DNA of 64,000 bases, from the NCBI RefSeq assembly GCF_001297125.1, contig NZ_LHPC01000028.1:372001-436000 (forward strand), given 5' to 3'. This document shows, piece after piece, positions 45,062-55,953 of this stretch (its first letter is position 1; each line of letters begins with the position of its first letter). A model generated the notes under the pieces. The model made no database searches and was not told the origin of the DNA. It saw nothing but the letters and a program-made list of their open reading frames with translations. The stretch is from Pseudomonas sp. RIT-PI-q. GTDB lineage: Bacteria > Pseudomonadota > Gammaproteobacteria > Pseudomonadales > Pseudomonadaceae. A program made the translations under genes and the position numbers.

Positions 45062-45580
45062 CGGTAGGAGCGAACTTGCTTGCGATGGACCATAGAGCGC
45101 CGCGTATATCCAGAAAGCACGCGTTTTCGTTAACGACCATCGCGAGCGAGCTCGCTCCTACAGGGGGCGGAAAAAAAAGGCCGCATGAAGACCCGAAGGT
45201 TGTCATGCGGCCTGTAATGCAACGGACCTTGCTTCGCTCTCTGTAGGAGCGAGCTTGCTCGCGATGGACTTCAGAGCGCCGCGTATATCCAGAAAGCACG
45301 CGTTTTCGTTAACGACCATCGCGAGCGAGCTCGCTCCTACAGGGGGCGGAACAAAAAGGCCGCATGAAGACCCGAAGGTTGTCATGCGGCCTGTAATGCA
45401 ACGGACCTTGCTTCGCTCTCTGTAGGAGCGAGCTTGCTCGCGATGGACTTCAGAGCGCCGCGCATATCCAGAAAGCACGCGTTTTCGTTAACGACCATCG
45501 CGAGCGAGCTCGCTCCTACAGGGGGCGGAACAAAAAGGCCGCATGAAAACCCGAGGGTTAGCATGCGGCCTTTTGCATTC
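45062..45580. repeat. Three tandem 179-bp units, each a REP pair plus terminator-like hairpin
   Basis: Units start near 45062, 45241 and 45420 with an exact 179-bp period. Each has an outward REP arm (TAGGAGCGAGCTTGCTCGCG), a 50-bp spacer with GCACGCGTTTTCGTTAACGA, the inverted arm CGCGAGCGAGCTCGCTCCTA, then a GGCCGCATGA...TCATGCGGCC hairpin. Unit 3 ends as the genuine topA terminator; in units 1 and 2 the T-run after the hairpin is replaced by GTAATGCAACGG. Units 1 and 2 are nearly identical; unit 1 has a few changes at its start. Arose by duplication of the 3' end region of topA. Confidence 0.95.
45532..45574 (-). terminator. Intrinsic terminator of topA
   Basis: AAAAAGGCCGCATG pairs with CATGCGGCCTTTT; read on the minus strand it ends in a T-run 15 bp after the topA stop. 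Confidence 0.85.
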
Positions 45581-45588
45581 AGCGTCTT

Positions 45589-48216
45589 TTAAGCCTTGGC
45601 AGCCGGACGCTTGTCTTCAACCGTCCACTTGCCGCCGTCGTAGTACGCCTTCCAGCCAGTCGGCTTACCGTCGACTTCAGTCTGCACGTACTGCTCTTTG
45701 GTCTTGCGGCTGTAACGGATCACTGCAGGCAGGCCGTCCGGATCTTTCTTCGGCGCTTCGCAGAGGAAGTGGTACTTCGGATCGATCTCATCCTTGTGCG
45801 GCACGATCTCGATTACCAGCGGAGCACGGGTCTCGCGGTTTTTCGGGAATTGGCTGGCCGCCAGGAACAGGCCGGAAGCACCGTCGCGCAGGATGTAGGT
45901 GTCGTTGACCTTTTCGCATTTCAGCTCAGGCATCTTCACCGGGTCCATCTTCGGCGGCGCCGCGTCACCGCTTTTCAGCAGTTTGCGGGTGTTCTTGCAG
46001 GTCGCGTTGGTGCAACCGAAGAACTTGCCGAAACGGCCGGTCTTGAGCTGCATCTCACTGCCGCACTTGTCGCACTCCAGGCTCGGACCTTCGTAGCCCT
46101 TGATGCGATAGGTGCCCTCTTCAACTTCGTAGCCGTCGCAATCCGGGTTGTTACCGCAGATGTGCAGCTTGCGTTTCTCGTCGAGCAGGTAAGCGTCCAT
46201 CGCCGTGCTGCAGATCGGGCAGCGGTGCTTGCCGCGCAGAACCAGGGATTCCGATTCACCCTCGTCGTCCGCGGCGATTTCATCGCCCGGCACCAGGTTG
46301 ACGGTGGCCTTGCAGCGTTCTTTGGGTGGCAGGCTGTAGCCCGAGCAACCGAGGAACACGCCGGTCGATGCGGTACGAATCTGCATCGGACGACCGCACA
46401 CCACGCACGGAATGTCAGTCATCACCGGCTGGTTGGCGCGCATGCCGCCTTCGGCGCTTTCGGCTACTTCGAGTTTCTTCTTGAAGTCGCCGTAGAACTC
46501 GTCGAGCACGTTTTTCCAGTCGCGTTCGCCCTGGGCCACGTCATCGAGGTTCTCTTCCATGCCGGCGGTAAAGCCGTAGTCCATGAGATTGGAGAAACTT
46601 TCAGCCAGACGCTCGGTAACGATGTCGCCCATCTTTTCCGAATAGAAACGACGGTTATGCAGCGCTACGTAGCCACGGTCCTGGATGGTAGAAATGATCG
46701 CCGCGTAGGTCGAAGGACGACCGATGCCGCGTTTTTCCATCTCTTTAACCAGGCTCGCTTCCGAGTAACGCGCAGGCGGTTTGGTGAAGTGCTGGGTCGG
46801 ATCAAGCTTGATCAGCCTCATCGCGTCGCCCTGGGCCATGTCCGGCAGCACGTCGTCATCACCCGGCTTGGCGATTTGCGGCATGACGCGGGTGTAACCG
46901 TCAAACTTCAGGATGCGGCCCTTGGCGCGCAGCTCGAAATCGCCGGCACCGACGGTGACCGTGGTCGACAGGTATTGCGCCGGCAGCATCTGGCAAGCGA
47001 GGAACTGGCGCCAGATCAGCTCGTAGAGCCGCTCAGCATCACGCTCCATGCCCGACAGCTTGCTTGGCTCGGTGTTGGCGTCGGACGGACGAATCGCTTC
47101 GTGAGCCTCTTGTGCGCCTTCCTTGCTGCTGTAGACGTTCGGGGTTTCCGGCAGGTACTTCTTGCCGAACTCGCCTTCAATATAAGTACGCGCCATCGCC
47201 ACCGCATCAACCGAGAGGTTGGTGGAGTCGGTACGCATGTACGTGATGTAGCCGGCTTCGTACAAACGCTGGGCCATCATCATGGTCTTCTTCACACCGA
47301 AGCCCAGGCGGTTGCTTGCAGCCTGTTGCAGGGTGGACGTGATGAACGGCGCCGATGGCTTGCTGCTGGTCGGCTTGTCTTCGCGCTTGACGATGCTGTA
47401 GCTGGAAGCCTTGAGCTTCTCCAGCGCGGCCATGGCCTGGGCTTCGTTGAGCGGCTTGAAGGCTTCGCCTTTCTCACGCGCCACGTCAAAGCGCACGGTG
47501 GCGCCCTTGGCGGTGCCGAGGTCGGCGTGGACTTCCCAGTATTCTTCGGGGTTGAACGCACGGATTTCACGTTCACGCTCGACCACCAGCTTCACGGCGA
47601 CCGATTGCACACGACCGGCGGACAGGCCGCGAGCGACCTTGGCCCACAGCAGCGGCGAAACCATGTAACCCACCACGCGATCGAGGAAACGACGCGCCTG
47701 CTGGGCATTTACACGGTCGATGTCCAGCTCGCCCGGCTTGGAGAAGGCCTCCTGAATCGCCTTCTTGGTGATTTCGTTGAACACCACGCGCTTGTAGCGG
47801 CTGTCGTCACCACCGATGGCTTCGCGCAGGTGCCAGGCAATGGCTTCCCCCTCGCGATCCAAGTCGGTTGCGAGATAGATGGTGTCAGCATCTTTGGCGA
47901 GCCGGCGCAGCTCTTCGATGACCTTTTCCTTGCCCGGGAGGATCTCGTACTTGGCTTTCCAGCCATGATCGGGATCGACACCCATGCGCGAGACCAGCTG
48001 CTTGCGCGCTTTCTCTTTCGGCGTGAGCACCGGACCTTCACCCGCGGCGGCCTTGCCGCGCTTGGCGGCTGGCTCTTTGCTGGCGCTAGCCGAACCGCTG
48101 GTGGGCAGGTCTCGGATATGGCCGATACTCGACTTCACCACGTATTGGTTACCCAGATACTTGTTGATGGTCTTGGCCTTAGCCGGGGATTCCACAATGA
48201 CCAGCGATTTGCCCAT
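45589..48216 (-). CDS. topA: DNA topoisomerase I
   Basis: 875 residues. Relaxes negative supercoils by a single-strand break. TOPRIM domain at the N-terminus ([37 protein letters not shown] acidic residues), catalytic Tyr in [14 protein letters not shown] at about residue 333, then three C4 zinc-binding motifs starting [18 protein letters not shown] and CDKCGSEMQ, and a basic tail ending KRPAAKA. A Gly/Lys-rich insertion (residues 40-65) in the TOPRIM region is typical of Pseudomonas. Monocistronic, ending in the terminator of the repeat array. Confidence 0.97.
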   Translation of the reverse strand: MGKSLVIVESPAKAKTINKYLGNQYVVKSSIGHIRDLPTSGSASASKEPAAKRGKAAAGEGPVLTPKEKARKQLVSRMGVDPDHGWKAKYEILPGKEKVIEELRRLAKDADTIYLATDLDREGEAIAWHLREAIGGDDSRYKRVVFNEITKKAIQEAFSKPGELDIDRVNAQQARRFLDRVVGYMVSPLLWAKVARGLSAGRVQSVAVKLVVEREREIRAFNPEEYWEVHADLGTAKGATVRFDVAREKGEAFKPLNEAQAMAALEKLKASSYSIVKREDKPTSSKPSAPFITSTLQQAASNRLGFGVKKTMMMAQRLYEAGYITYMRTDSTNLSVDAVAMARTYIEGEFGKKYLPETPNVYSSKEGAQEAHEAIRPSDANTEPSKLSGMERDAERLYELIWRQFLACQMLPAQYLSTTVTVGAGDFELRAKGRILKFDGYTRVMPQIAKPGDDDVLPDMAQGDAMRLIKLDPTQHFTKPPARYSEASLVKEMEKRGIGRPSTYAAIISTIQDRGYVALHNRRFYSEKMGDIVTERLAESFSNLMDYGFTAGMEENLDDVAQGERDWKNVLDEFYGDFKKKLEVAESAEGGMRANQPVMTDIPCVVCGRPMQIRTASTGVFLGCSGYSLPPKERCKATVNLVPGDEIAADDEGESESLVLRGKHRCPICSTAMDAYLLDEKRKLHICGNNPDCDGYEVEEGTYRIKGYEGPSLECDKCGSEMQLKTGRFGKFFGCTNATCKNTRKLLKSGDAAPPKMDPVKMPELKCEKVNDTYILRDGASGLFLAASQFPKNRETRAPLVIEIVPHKDEIDPKYHFLCEAPKKDPDGLPAVIRYSRKTKEQYVQTEVDGKPTGWKAYYDGGKWTVEDKRPAAKA

Positions 48217-48330
48217 GGATCAGAAAATTCCTGAATTCTAGAAGTGAAAGGCGGTTGGCGCCTGACGCGGCACCGCTATATATAGTGGCTACAAGGTGAG
48301 GTCAAGCGCAGGGTTTTGCGCGCACTCAGC

Positions 48331-48567
48331 TTATGGCTTGGAAAAAAGGCTCGGTTCGGCTTGCACCAAAGCAAAGCGTGGCACCTGTTCGCCGTCAACC
48401 TCGACCGACTCCAGGAACATGCTCAAGGGACGTACCCAAAAGCCGTAATCGCCATACAGGGCTTGGTAGAAGACCACTTCTTCTTCGGTTTCCGAATGCC
48501 GCGCAATACTGAAAACACGGTACTGCGGACCTTTGTAATGTTGGTAGAGCCCAGGTTGTATCGGCAT
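48331..48567 (-). CDS. DUF1653 family protein
   Basis: 78 residues from ATG at 48567 (GAGGG upstream). QPGLYQHYKGPQYRVFSIARHSETEEEVVFYQALYGDYGFWVRPLSMFLE is the DUF1653 core: a small beta-rich fold with 'YrHyKG' opening. Function unknown; cytoplasmic. Downstream of fadA on the same strand but separated from it by a terminator, so probably independent. Confidence 0.85.
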   Translation of the reverse strand: MPIQPGLYQHYKGPQYRVFSIARHSETEEEVVFYQALYGDYGFWVRPLSMFLESVEVDGEQVPRFALVQAEPSLFSKP

Positions 48568-48614
48568 GGTTTGGCCCTCACTCAAATCTTTGCAAAATAA
48601 AAACAAAAATAAAT

Positions 48615-48650
48615 TCAGAAAAACAAAAACCGGGGCACTTGGCCCCGGCT
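48615..48650 (-). terminator. Intrinsic terminator of fadBA
   Basis: On the minus strand CCGGGGCC and its partner GGCCCCGG (loop CAAGTG region) are followed by TTTTTGTTTTT, 17 bp beyond the fadA stop. Confidence 0.85.
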
Positions 48651-48666
48651 TCCGGCAACGAGACGC

Positions 48667-49857
<1,191 letters not shown>

Positions 49858-49871
49858 CTAGTTGGGGGCGC

Positions 49872-52019
49872 TTAACCGAAGAAGCTCTGGCCGTTTTTGG
49901 CCATTTCGCGCAGCTTCGCGGTCGGGTGGTACAGCGCGCCCAAATCAGCGTACTGGTCAGCCAGGGCAACGAACTCTGCAACACCAAGCGAATCGATGTA
50001 GCGCAGCGCACCGCCACGGAATGGAGGGAAACCAATACCGTAGACCAGACCCATGTCGGCTTCGGCAGCGGTTTCGACGATGCCGTCTTCCAGGCAACGC
50101 ACGGTTTCCAGGCACAGCGGGATCATCATCCAGTTGATGATGTCTTCGTCGGTGACTTCGCGCTGTTCAAAGATGATTGGCTTGAGCACTTCCAGTACCG
50201 ACGGATCGGCCACTTTCTTCTGCTTGCCCTTCTTGTCGGTCTCGTAGGCGTAGAAGCCCTTGCCGTTCTTCTGGCCCAGGCGCTTGGCTTCGTAGAGCAC
50301 GTCGACAGCCGAGCGGCGGTCGTCTTTCATGCGGTCCGGGAAGCCTTCAGCCATCACGTCACGACCGTGGTGGCCGGTGTCGATGCCGACCACGTCCATC
50401 AGGTATGCCGGGCCCATTGGCCAGCCGAATTTCTCCATGACCTTGTCGATGCGGACGAAGTCCACACCGGCGCTGACCAGCTTGGCGAAACCGCCGAAGT
50501 ACGGGAACAGTACGCGGTTGACCAGGAAGCCCGGGCAGTCGTTGACGACGATCGGGTTCTTGCCCATTTTCTTGGCGTAGGCAACGGTGGTGGCAACGGC
50601 CAGTTCGCTGGACTTCTCGCCACGGATCACTTCAACCAGCGGCATCATGTGCACCGGGTTGAAGAAGTGCATGCCGACGAAGTTTTCCGGACGCTTGAGG
50701 GCTTTTGCCAGCAAGGTGATGGAAATGGTCGAGGTGTTGGACGCGAGGATGGTGTCCTCTTTGACCTTGTCTTCGACTTCGGCCAGAACGGCTTGCTTGA
50801 CCTTCGGGTTCTCGACGACTGCTTCGACGACCAGGTCGACGTGACCGAAATCACCGTAGGACAGCGTCGGGCGAATGCCGTTGAGCACTTCAGCCATTTT
50901 CGCCGCCGTCATGCGACCTTTATCAACGCGGCTCACCAGCAGCTTGGCGGCTTCAGCCAGGCCTTGCTCGATGCCGTGCTCGTTGATGTCTTTCATCAGG
51001 ATCGGCGTACCTTTGGAGGCCGACTGATAAGCGATACCGCCACCCATGATGCCGGCGCCCAATACGGCGGCCTGCTTCACGTCCTTGGCGATTTCGTCGT
51101 AGGCCTTGGCCTTTTTCTTCAGCTCCTGATCGTTCAGGAACAGACCGATCAAGCTCTGCGCGGCAGAGGTCTTGGCCAGTTTGACGAAACCTGCAGCTTC
51201 GACTTCCAGCGCCTTGTCGCGACCGAAGTTCGCGGCTTTCTGGATAGTCTTGATCGCTTCGACCGGGGCCGGGTAGTTCGGGCCAGCTTGACCAGCCACG
51301 AAACCTTTGGCGGTTTCGAACGACATCATCTGTTCGATGGCGTTGAGCTTGAGTTTTTCAAGCTTTGGCTGACGCTTGGCCTTGTAATCGAATTCGCCGG
51401 AGATGGCGCCTTTGATTAGGTTCAGTGCCGCTTCCGCAAGCTTCTCGGGAGCAACCACGGCATCGACGGCGCCGACTTTCAGCGCGTCTTCAGCACGGTT
51501 TTCCTTACCCGCGGCAATCCACTCGATGGCGTTATCGGCACCGATGATGCGCGGCAGGCGCACAGTACCGCCGAAGCCCGGGTAGATGCCCAGCTTGACT
51601 TCCGGCAGGCCGATTTTCGCGGTAGCGGACATGACGCGGAAGTCCGCTGCCAGGCACATTTCCAGACCGCCACCCAGAGCGATGCCGTTGATCGCGGCGA
51701 CAGTCGGGACGTTGAGGTCTTCGAAATCGCTGAAAATCTTGTTGGCTTCGAGGTTGCCTGCAACAAGCTCTGCATCAGGCAGCTTGAAGTTCTCGACAAA
51801 TTCGGTGATGTCGGCGCCGACAATGAACACGTCCTTGCCACTGCTGACGATCACACCCTTGATCGAAGCATCTGCCTTGATGGTGTCTACGGCCTGACGC
51901 AGTTCGTTCAGGGTTAGACGGTTGAACTTGTTGACGGACTCACCCTTGAGGTCGAATTTCAATTCGACGATGCCACTTTCAAGAGCCTTAACCGTGATGG
52001 CTTTACCTTCGTAAATCAT
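49872..52019 (-). CDS. fadB: Fatty acid oxidation complex alpha subunit FadB
   Basis: 715 residues from ATG at 52019 (GGAGA 7 nt upstream). N-terminal crotonase domain ([25 protein letters not shown] with catalytic Glu residues) gives enoyl-CoA hydratase and isomerase activity; from about residue 310 the L-3-hydroxyacyl-CoA dehydrogenase domain has [21 protein letters not shown] (NAD loop) and [15 protein letters not shown]. Operon fadBA; expected to be repressed by PsrA. A CAAACG/CGTTTG inverted repeat about 150 bp upstream resembles PsrA half-sites with unusual spacing. Confidence 0.97.
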   Translation of the reverse strand: MIYEGKAITVKALESGIVELKFDLKGESVNKFNRLTLNELRQAVDTIKADASIKGVIVSSGKDVFIVGADITEFVENFKLPDAELVAGNLEANKIFSDFEDLNVPTVAAINGIALGGGLEMCLAADFRVMSATAKIGLPEVKLGIYPGFGGTVRLPRIIGADNAIEWIAAGKENRAEDALKVGAVDAVVAPEKLAEAALNLIKGAISGEFDYKAKRQPKLEKLKLNAIEQMMSFETAKGFVAGQAGPNYPAPVEAIKTIQKAANFGRDKALEVEAAGFVKLAKTSAAQSLIGLFLNDQELKKKAKAYDEIAKDVKQAAVLGAGIMGGGIAYQSASKGTPILMKDINEHGIEQGLAEAAKLLVSRVDKGRMTAAKMAEVLNGIRPTLSYGDFGHVDLVVEAVVENPKVKQAVLAEVEDKVKEDTILASNTSTISITLLAKALKRPENFVGMHFFNPVHMMPLVEVIRGEKSSELAVATTVAYAKKMGKNPIVVNDCPGFLVNRVLFPYFGGFAKLVSAGVDFVRIDKVMEKFGWPMGPAYLMDVVGIDTGHHGRDVMAEGFPDRMKDDRRSAVDVLYEAKRLGQKNGKGFYAYETDKKGKQKKVADPSVLEVLKPIIFEQREVTDEDIINWMMIPLCLETVRCLEDGIVETAAEADMGLVYGIGFPPFRGGALRYIDSLGVAEFVALADQYADLGALYHPTAKLREMAKNGQSFFG

Positions 52020-52168
52020 CAACTGATCTCCACGATATGGAAGCTGAACAGTACACGTCGGACGCAGGCAAATGGCTTGGCAGGGACGTTAAACGTCAAT
52101 GCTACGCCAATCCACCCGGCACACCCGCCAACGCGATAGTCGGGATTCTGTAGGAGCGGTCTGTAATA

Positions 52169-52195
52169 CAAACGCTCAATTCATACGCCCGTTTG
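52169..52195. promoter_or_regulatory. Widely spaced inverted repeat upstream of fadB
   Basis: CAAACG (52169-52174) and CGTTTG (52190-52195), 15 bp apart. The half-sites equal those of PsrA at psrA itself, but the consensus spacing there is 4 bp, so PsrA binding here is tentative. Confidence 0.35.
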
Positions 52196-52382
52196 ATTTG
52201 GGTACGTCACCTTCACGGAATTTCCGGCAATTGTCAATCGCCCAAAATACGGGTTGAAACGCGACTTTCCGGTCATTTCCGTAACACGAAGATCTTCAAC
52301 ACGCGGCTGCATGTGAGGCCATTCATAAGATCAATAGTTAGAAAAGTCGCCCTAATTCGCTGCAACCTGTGTTTAACAAGCT

Positions 52383-52507
52383 ACGCTGGCGGGACCCTGA
52401 GGAAAAAATTTCAACGCTATTGGCGAACGCCCAGCGTAAGATCAGCCCCACACCGAATTACCGGCCTGCCTGGCCAACTCCAGCCCGATGATGATGTCGG
52501 GCTTTTT
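52383..52507 (+). ncRNA. Candidate structured small RNA
   Basis: A stem of ACGCTGGCG (52383-52391) with CGCCCAGCGT (52428-52437, one bulge), a nested GGCG-AA-CGCC hairpin, then about 45 nt and a good intrinsic terminator (AGCCCGA...TCGGGCTTTTT, 52482-52507). No reading frame ends at that terminator and the neighbouring genes point away or lie beyond it. I do not recognise a named RNA family and see no clear promoter. Confidence 0.35.
52482..52507 (+). terminator. Rightward intrinsic terminator with no upstream gene
   Basis: AGCCCGA pairs with TCGGGCT around an 8-nt ATGATG-type loop and is followed by T-run TTTTT. The only rightward transcript that could use it starts within the fadB upstream region. 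Confidence 0.75.
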
Positions 52508-52534
52508 ATTGCCTGCGGTGTGGGGATGGGGTTC

Positions 52535-52637
52535 TTGTAGGAGCGAGCTTGCTCGCGATAAACCTGCGCACACCGTGGGGTGTCAGGTTTGCAGCGATAT
52601 CGTTGACGACCATCGCGAGCAAGCTCGCTCCTACAGG
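52535..52637. repeat. REP pair (REPIN)
   Basis: TTGTAGGAGCGAGCTTGCTC near 52535 and GAGCAAGCTCGCTCCTACAG near 52617 are inverted copies around about 55 bp. Confidence 0.85.
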
Positions 52638-52686
52638 GAGTCGTCCGCGCGAACCGTCGAAAAATGCGATTCGTTGTGAGCGGGTT

Positions 52687-53124
52687 TCAGGCGAGTGCCT
52701 TGAGGGTGGAATCGATTTGTTGCAAAACAGTCGCCTCGCCCTTCTCACCCCAGTACAACGTGATCATCTGCTTGTCTGCTTCGATCTTGTAAACGTTGTC
52801 TGGCAATTTTTCGAAATGAATCAACAACGCAGGATCCTCGCAGGCCTCCTGCCACTGATTGACCCACACACCCGGTGTTTTTTGCCAGTAACTCCAGCAC
52901 GCCGGCTGATTGCCACGTCGTGGCCGATGGTACTGGGCGCACGGGCTCGGCGGCTCCTGGCTCAACCAGTGCGGCCATTCCTGAGGCGCCAGTTGCATGG
53001 CCAATCCGATGCGTCGCGCCTCCATGCGCAGGGCCATGCGCCCGCTCTGGTGGCGGGACGGCCGCAACCATGCCAGCGGACTCAACACCACCAGCAGGAT
53101 TGACACCACTATCCAGACCGTCAT
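52687..53124 (-). CDS. Membrane-anchored hypothetical protein
   Basis: 145 residues from ATG at 53124 (GGGAG upstream). One N-terminal membrane segment (TVWIVVSILLVVLSPLAWL), followed by basic residues (RPSRHQSGRMALRMEARRIGL), then a periplasmic or cytoplasmic domain of about 110 residues with several Trp and three Cys. No known domain recognised. A gene of this type sits between fadB and the universal stress gene in P. aeruginosa (PA3016, from memory). Divergent from the universal stress gene across 104 bp. Confidence 0.75.
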   Translation of the reverse strand: MTVWIVVSILLVVLSPLAWLRPSRHQSGRMALRMEARRIGLAMQLAPQEWPHWLSQEPPSPCAQYHRPRRGNQPACWSYWQKTPGVWVNQWQEACEDPALLIHFEKLPDNVYKIEADKQMITLYWGEKGEATVLQQIDSTLKALA

Positions 53125-53228
53125 ATCTGTACTCCCGATTCTTGATGAGCGCATTCATTCACTTTGGAGCCGATGCGCTTGAAACCAGCCATACTTACCA
53201 ATATTGCAATCCTCAGGAGGAGCACCTC

Positions 53229-53666
53229 ATGCCCTACAACCACATTCTGGTCGCTGTAGATCTAACCGAAGAGTGCGATCCTGTAATCCACCGCGCTCGC
53301 GAACTGTCAGTGAGCAACGGGGCGAAGTTGTCCCTGGTACACATTGTCGAGCCGATGGCCATGGCCTTTGGCGGCGACGTGCCGATGGACCTGTCACAAC
53401 TGCAACAACAGCAGTTCGATCAGGCCCGAGAGCGCCTGGACCGACTGATCGTGAAGTACCCGGAACTCTCCAAGGAATACAGCCACCTGACCTACGGCCA
53501 GCCACGCCAGGAGATTCACCACCTGGCCAAGGAACAAACCTGCGACCTGATCGTGGTGGGCAGTCACGGTCGGCATGGCCTGGCGCTGCTGCTGGGTTCC
53601 ACCGCCAATGATGTACTGCATGGTGCGCCTTGTGATGTGCTCGCGGTGCGCCTGATCAAAAGCTGA
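53229..53666 (+). CDS. Universal stress protein, UspA family
   Basis: 145 residues from ATG at 53229 (AGGAGGAG 7 nt upstream). Single Usp domain: opening YNHILVAVDLTEECDPVI, and the ATP-binding signature G-2X-G-9X-G-S in VVGSHGRHGLALLLGST, so it belongs to the nucleotide-binding type. The C-terminus HGAPCDVLAVRL is the usual dimer strand. Likely induced in stationary phase or low oxygen; no binding site was identified. Confidence 0.93.
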   Translation: MPYNHILVAVDLTEECDPVIHRARELSVSNGAKLSLVHIVEPMAMAFGGDVPMDLSQLQQQQFDQARERLDRLIVKYPELSKEYSHLTYGQPRQEIHHLAKEQTCDLIVVGSHGRHGLALLLGSTANDVLHGAPCDVLAVRLIKS

Positions 53667-53674
53667 TAGCTAAT

Positions 53675-53757
53675 CCTGTAGGAGCCGGCTTGCTGGCGAA
53701 TGTCGCACCTCGGTGTGTCAGGTAGGCAGCATTCGCTGGCAAGCCAGCTCCTACAGG
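53675..53757. repeat. REP pair (REPIN) after the Usp gene
   Basis: TCCTGTAGGAGCCGGCTTGC near 53675 and GCAAGCCAGCTCCTACAGGG near 53739 are inverted copies of a variant REP (GCTGGCAAGCC core). Confidence 0.8.
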
Positions 53758-53772
53758 GGCTCAACGCATATG

Positions 53773-53810
53773 AAAAGCCCGGCGGTCATTACTGAACGCC
53801 GGGCTTTTTT
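53773..53810. terminator. Bidirectional intrinsic terminator
   Basis: AAAAGCCCGGCG and CGCCGGGCTTTTTT pair across a TCATTACTGAA-type loop, between the convergent Usp and uup genes. Confidence 0.9.
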
Positions 53811-53823
53811 ACAGCAGGATCAG

Positions 53824-55740
53824 TCAGGCATCCAACTCGGCCCAACGCTCGACCATGATGTCGAGCTCAGCCTGCAGCTGCTCCAGTTGAGCGATCACAG
53901 CAGCCGTCTCGGCAGCAGGACGCTGGTAGAAACCGGCATCCGCCATTTGCGCTTCAACAGCAGCGATCTGTTTTTCCATGGCTTCGATCTGAGCCGGCAA
54001 CATTTCCAGCTCACGTTGCAGCTTGTAGCTGAGCTTCTTCTTCGCCACGGGCGCTTCTACCGCCGCCACTGGCGCAGCTTCAGCCGTCACGACCGCAGAG
54101 GTCAGGTCAGCCTTGCCGGATTTGCTCTCGGTCACGCCCAACAGGCGCGGCGAGCCGCCCTGACGCAGCCAGTCCTGATAACCACCGACGTATTCGCGAA
54201 CCTTGCCTTCACCTTCGAAGACCAGGGTGCTGGTCACCACGTTGTCGAGGAATGCCCGGTCGTGGCTGACCATCAGCACGGTGCCGTTGAAGGTCAGCAA
54301 GACCTCTTCAAGCAGCTCGAGGGTTTCGACGTCGAGGTCGTTGGTCGGTTCGTCGAGGACCAGCAAGTTCGCCGGTTTACTGAACAATTTAGCCAGCAAC
54401 AGACGGGCACGCTCACCACCGGACAGCGCCTTGACCGGCGTGCGCGCACGCTGTGGGCTGAACAGGAAGTCACCGAGGTAGCTCAGCACGTGACGGCTCT
54501 GACCATCGATATCGATGAAGTCGCGCCCTTCGGCCACGTTGTCGATCACGGTCTTTTCCAGATCCAGCTGATGGCGCAATTGGTCGAAGTAAGCCACGTC
54601 GATGCGCGTCCCCTCTTCCACTGTGCCGCTGGTCGGTTGCAGGCCGCTGAGCATCAGCTTGAGCAGTGTGGTCTTGCCTGTACCATTGGCGCCAAGCAGA
54701 CCGATACGGTCGCCGCGCGTCAGGACCATCGAGAAATCCTTGATCAGGAACGGGCCGCCCGGATGCGCGAAACTTACGTTCTCGAGGACCATTACCTGCT
54801 TGCCGGACTTGTCGGCGGTATCCAGCTGAATGTTGGCCTTGCCGGTACGCTCGCGACGTTCGCTGCGCTCGACGCGCAGGGCTTTCAGGGCGCGCACGCG
54901 GCCTTCGTTACGGGTGCGACGAGCCTTGATGCCCTGGCGGATCCAGACTTCTTCCTGGGCCAGTTTCTTGTCAAACAGCGCGTTCGCGGTTTCTTCAGCC
55001 GCCAGGCTCGCTTCCTTGTGCACGAGGAAACTGGCGTAGTCGCCGTTCCAGTCGATCAGGCCGCCGCGATCCAGTTCCAGAATGCGGGTCGCAAGGTTCT
55101 GCAGGAAGGAACGGTCGTGCGTGATGAACAGCACGGCGCCCTGAAAATCCTTCAGCGCTTCTTCAAGCCAGGCAATCGCACCGATGTCCAGGTGGTTGGT
55201 CGGTTCGTCGAGCAGCAGCAGGTCCGGTTCGGAAACCAGGGCCTGAGCCAGCAGGACGCGACGACGCCAGCCGCCGGACAACTCGGCGAGGGTCTTGTCG
55301 GCCGGCAACTGCAAACGGCTCAAGGTACTGTCGACCAGTTGCTGCAAACGCCAGCCGTCACGGGCTTCGAGGTCGTGCTGGACGTGCATCAGTTTGTCCA
55401 GGTCGGCGTCGGTGACGATGTTCTGGCTCAGGTGATGATACTGCGCAAGCAGCTCGCCAACACCGTCCAGGCCTTCAGCCACCACGTCGAACACGGTCCG
55501 CTCGTCGGCTACCGGCAATTCTTGCGGCAATTCGCCAATCTTGAGGCCAGGTGCGCGCCAAACGGAGCCTTCATCGGGCTTCTGGTCGCCCTTGACGAGC
55601 TTCATCATGCTGGACTTGCCAGTGCCGTTGCGGCCGATGATGCACACCCGCTCACCACGGGCGATCTGCCAGGACACCTTGTCCAACAACGGCATAGCGC
55701 CGAAAGCAAGGGACACATCGCTGAATTTGAGCAGGGTCAT
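53824..55740 (-). CDS. uup: ABC-F type ATPase Uup
   Basis: 638 residues from ATG at 55740 (GGAGAAG upstream). Two ATP-binding cassettes without membrane segments: Walker A GRNGTGKSSMM and GANGTGKTTLL, signatures LSGGWRRRV and LSGGERARL, Walker B LLLLDEPTNHLD and LLVLDEPTNDLD. Between them lies the ABC-F linker (RTRNEGRVRALKALR...). The C-terminal coiled coil (about residues 560-638, LQRELEMLPAQIEAMEKQIAA) is the DNA-binding tail of Uup proteins, which act on ribosomes and limit transposon excision. Confidence 0.93.
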   Translation of the reverse strand: MTLLKFSDVSLAFGAMPLLDKVSWQIARGERVCIIGRNGTGKSSMMKLVKGDQKPDEGSVWRAPGLKIGELPQELPVADERTVFDVVAEGLDGVGELLAQYHHLSQNIVTDADLDKLMHVQHDLEARDGWRLQQLVDSTLSRLQLPADKTLAELSGGWRRRVLLAQALVSEPDLLLLDEPTNHLDIGAIAWLEEALKDFQGAVLFITHDRSFLQNLATRILELDRGGLIDWNGDYASFLVHKEASLAAEETANALFDKKLAQEEVWIRQGIKARRTRNEGRVRALKALRVERSERRERTGKANIQLDTADKSGKQVMVLENVSFAHPGGPFLIKDFSMVLTRGDRIGLLGANGTGKTTLLKLMLSGLQPTSGTVEEGTRIDVAYFDQLRHQLDLEKTVIDNVAEGRDFIDIDGQSRHVLSYLGDFLFSPQRARTPVKALSGGERARLLLAKLFSKPANLLVLDEPTNDLDVETLELLEEVLLTFNGTVLMVSHDRAFLDNVVTSTLVFEGEGKVREYVGGYQDWLRQGGSPRLLGVTESKSGKADLTSAVVTAEAAPVAAVEAPVAKKKLSYKLQRELEMLPAQIEAMEKQIAAVEAQMADAGFYQRPAAETAAVIAQLEQLQAELDIMVERWAELDA

Positions 55741-55953
55741 GAGCTTCTCCAAAAACCGGGCGCGCATTCTACCTGACTTGAGGCTTCAGAAGGCCGGCAA
55801 TTTCACCTTCGTGGCACTCTGCATGACAATTGTTGCGAACTTATGCTGGCAGGCCGGCAAAGCTTTCGCCCGTTGCTGGCAAAAGGCTAAGCTACAAACA
55901 ATTCAGTGCGGGCAATGCCCGCACTTGTCATGATTTCTCTGCCCGGACGTCTC

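Larger units (their letters stand above)
52020..52686. other. 667-bp gap upstream of fadB
   Basis: Holds the leftward fadB promoter (with a single REP half near 52149), the CAAACG/CGTTTG repeat at 52169-52195, a structured stretch ending in a rightward terminator (52383-52507), and a REP pair (52535-52637). No protein gene is supported. Confidence 0.6.

Noticed and set aside
45062..45580. Regular repeats that might suggest a CRISPR array
   Set aside because: The period is 179 bp, the units are wholly repeated (no unique spacers) and contain REP arms and a terminator; no cas genes nearby.
45769..48234. 821-codon open frame on the plus strand opposite topA
   Set aside because: It mirrors topA codon for codon, has no ribosome-binding site and low-complexity His/Arg/Gln-rich translation typical of antisense frames in G+C-rich DNA.
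53713..55776. 687-codon open frame on the plus strand opposite uup
   Set aside because: Shadow of the uup reading frame; uup has all ABC-F motifs and a good ribosome-binding site.
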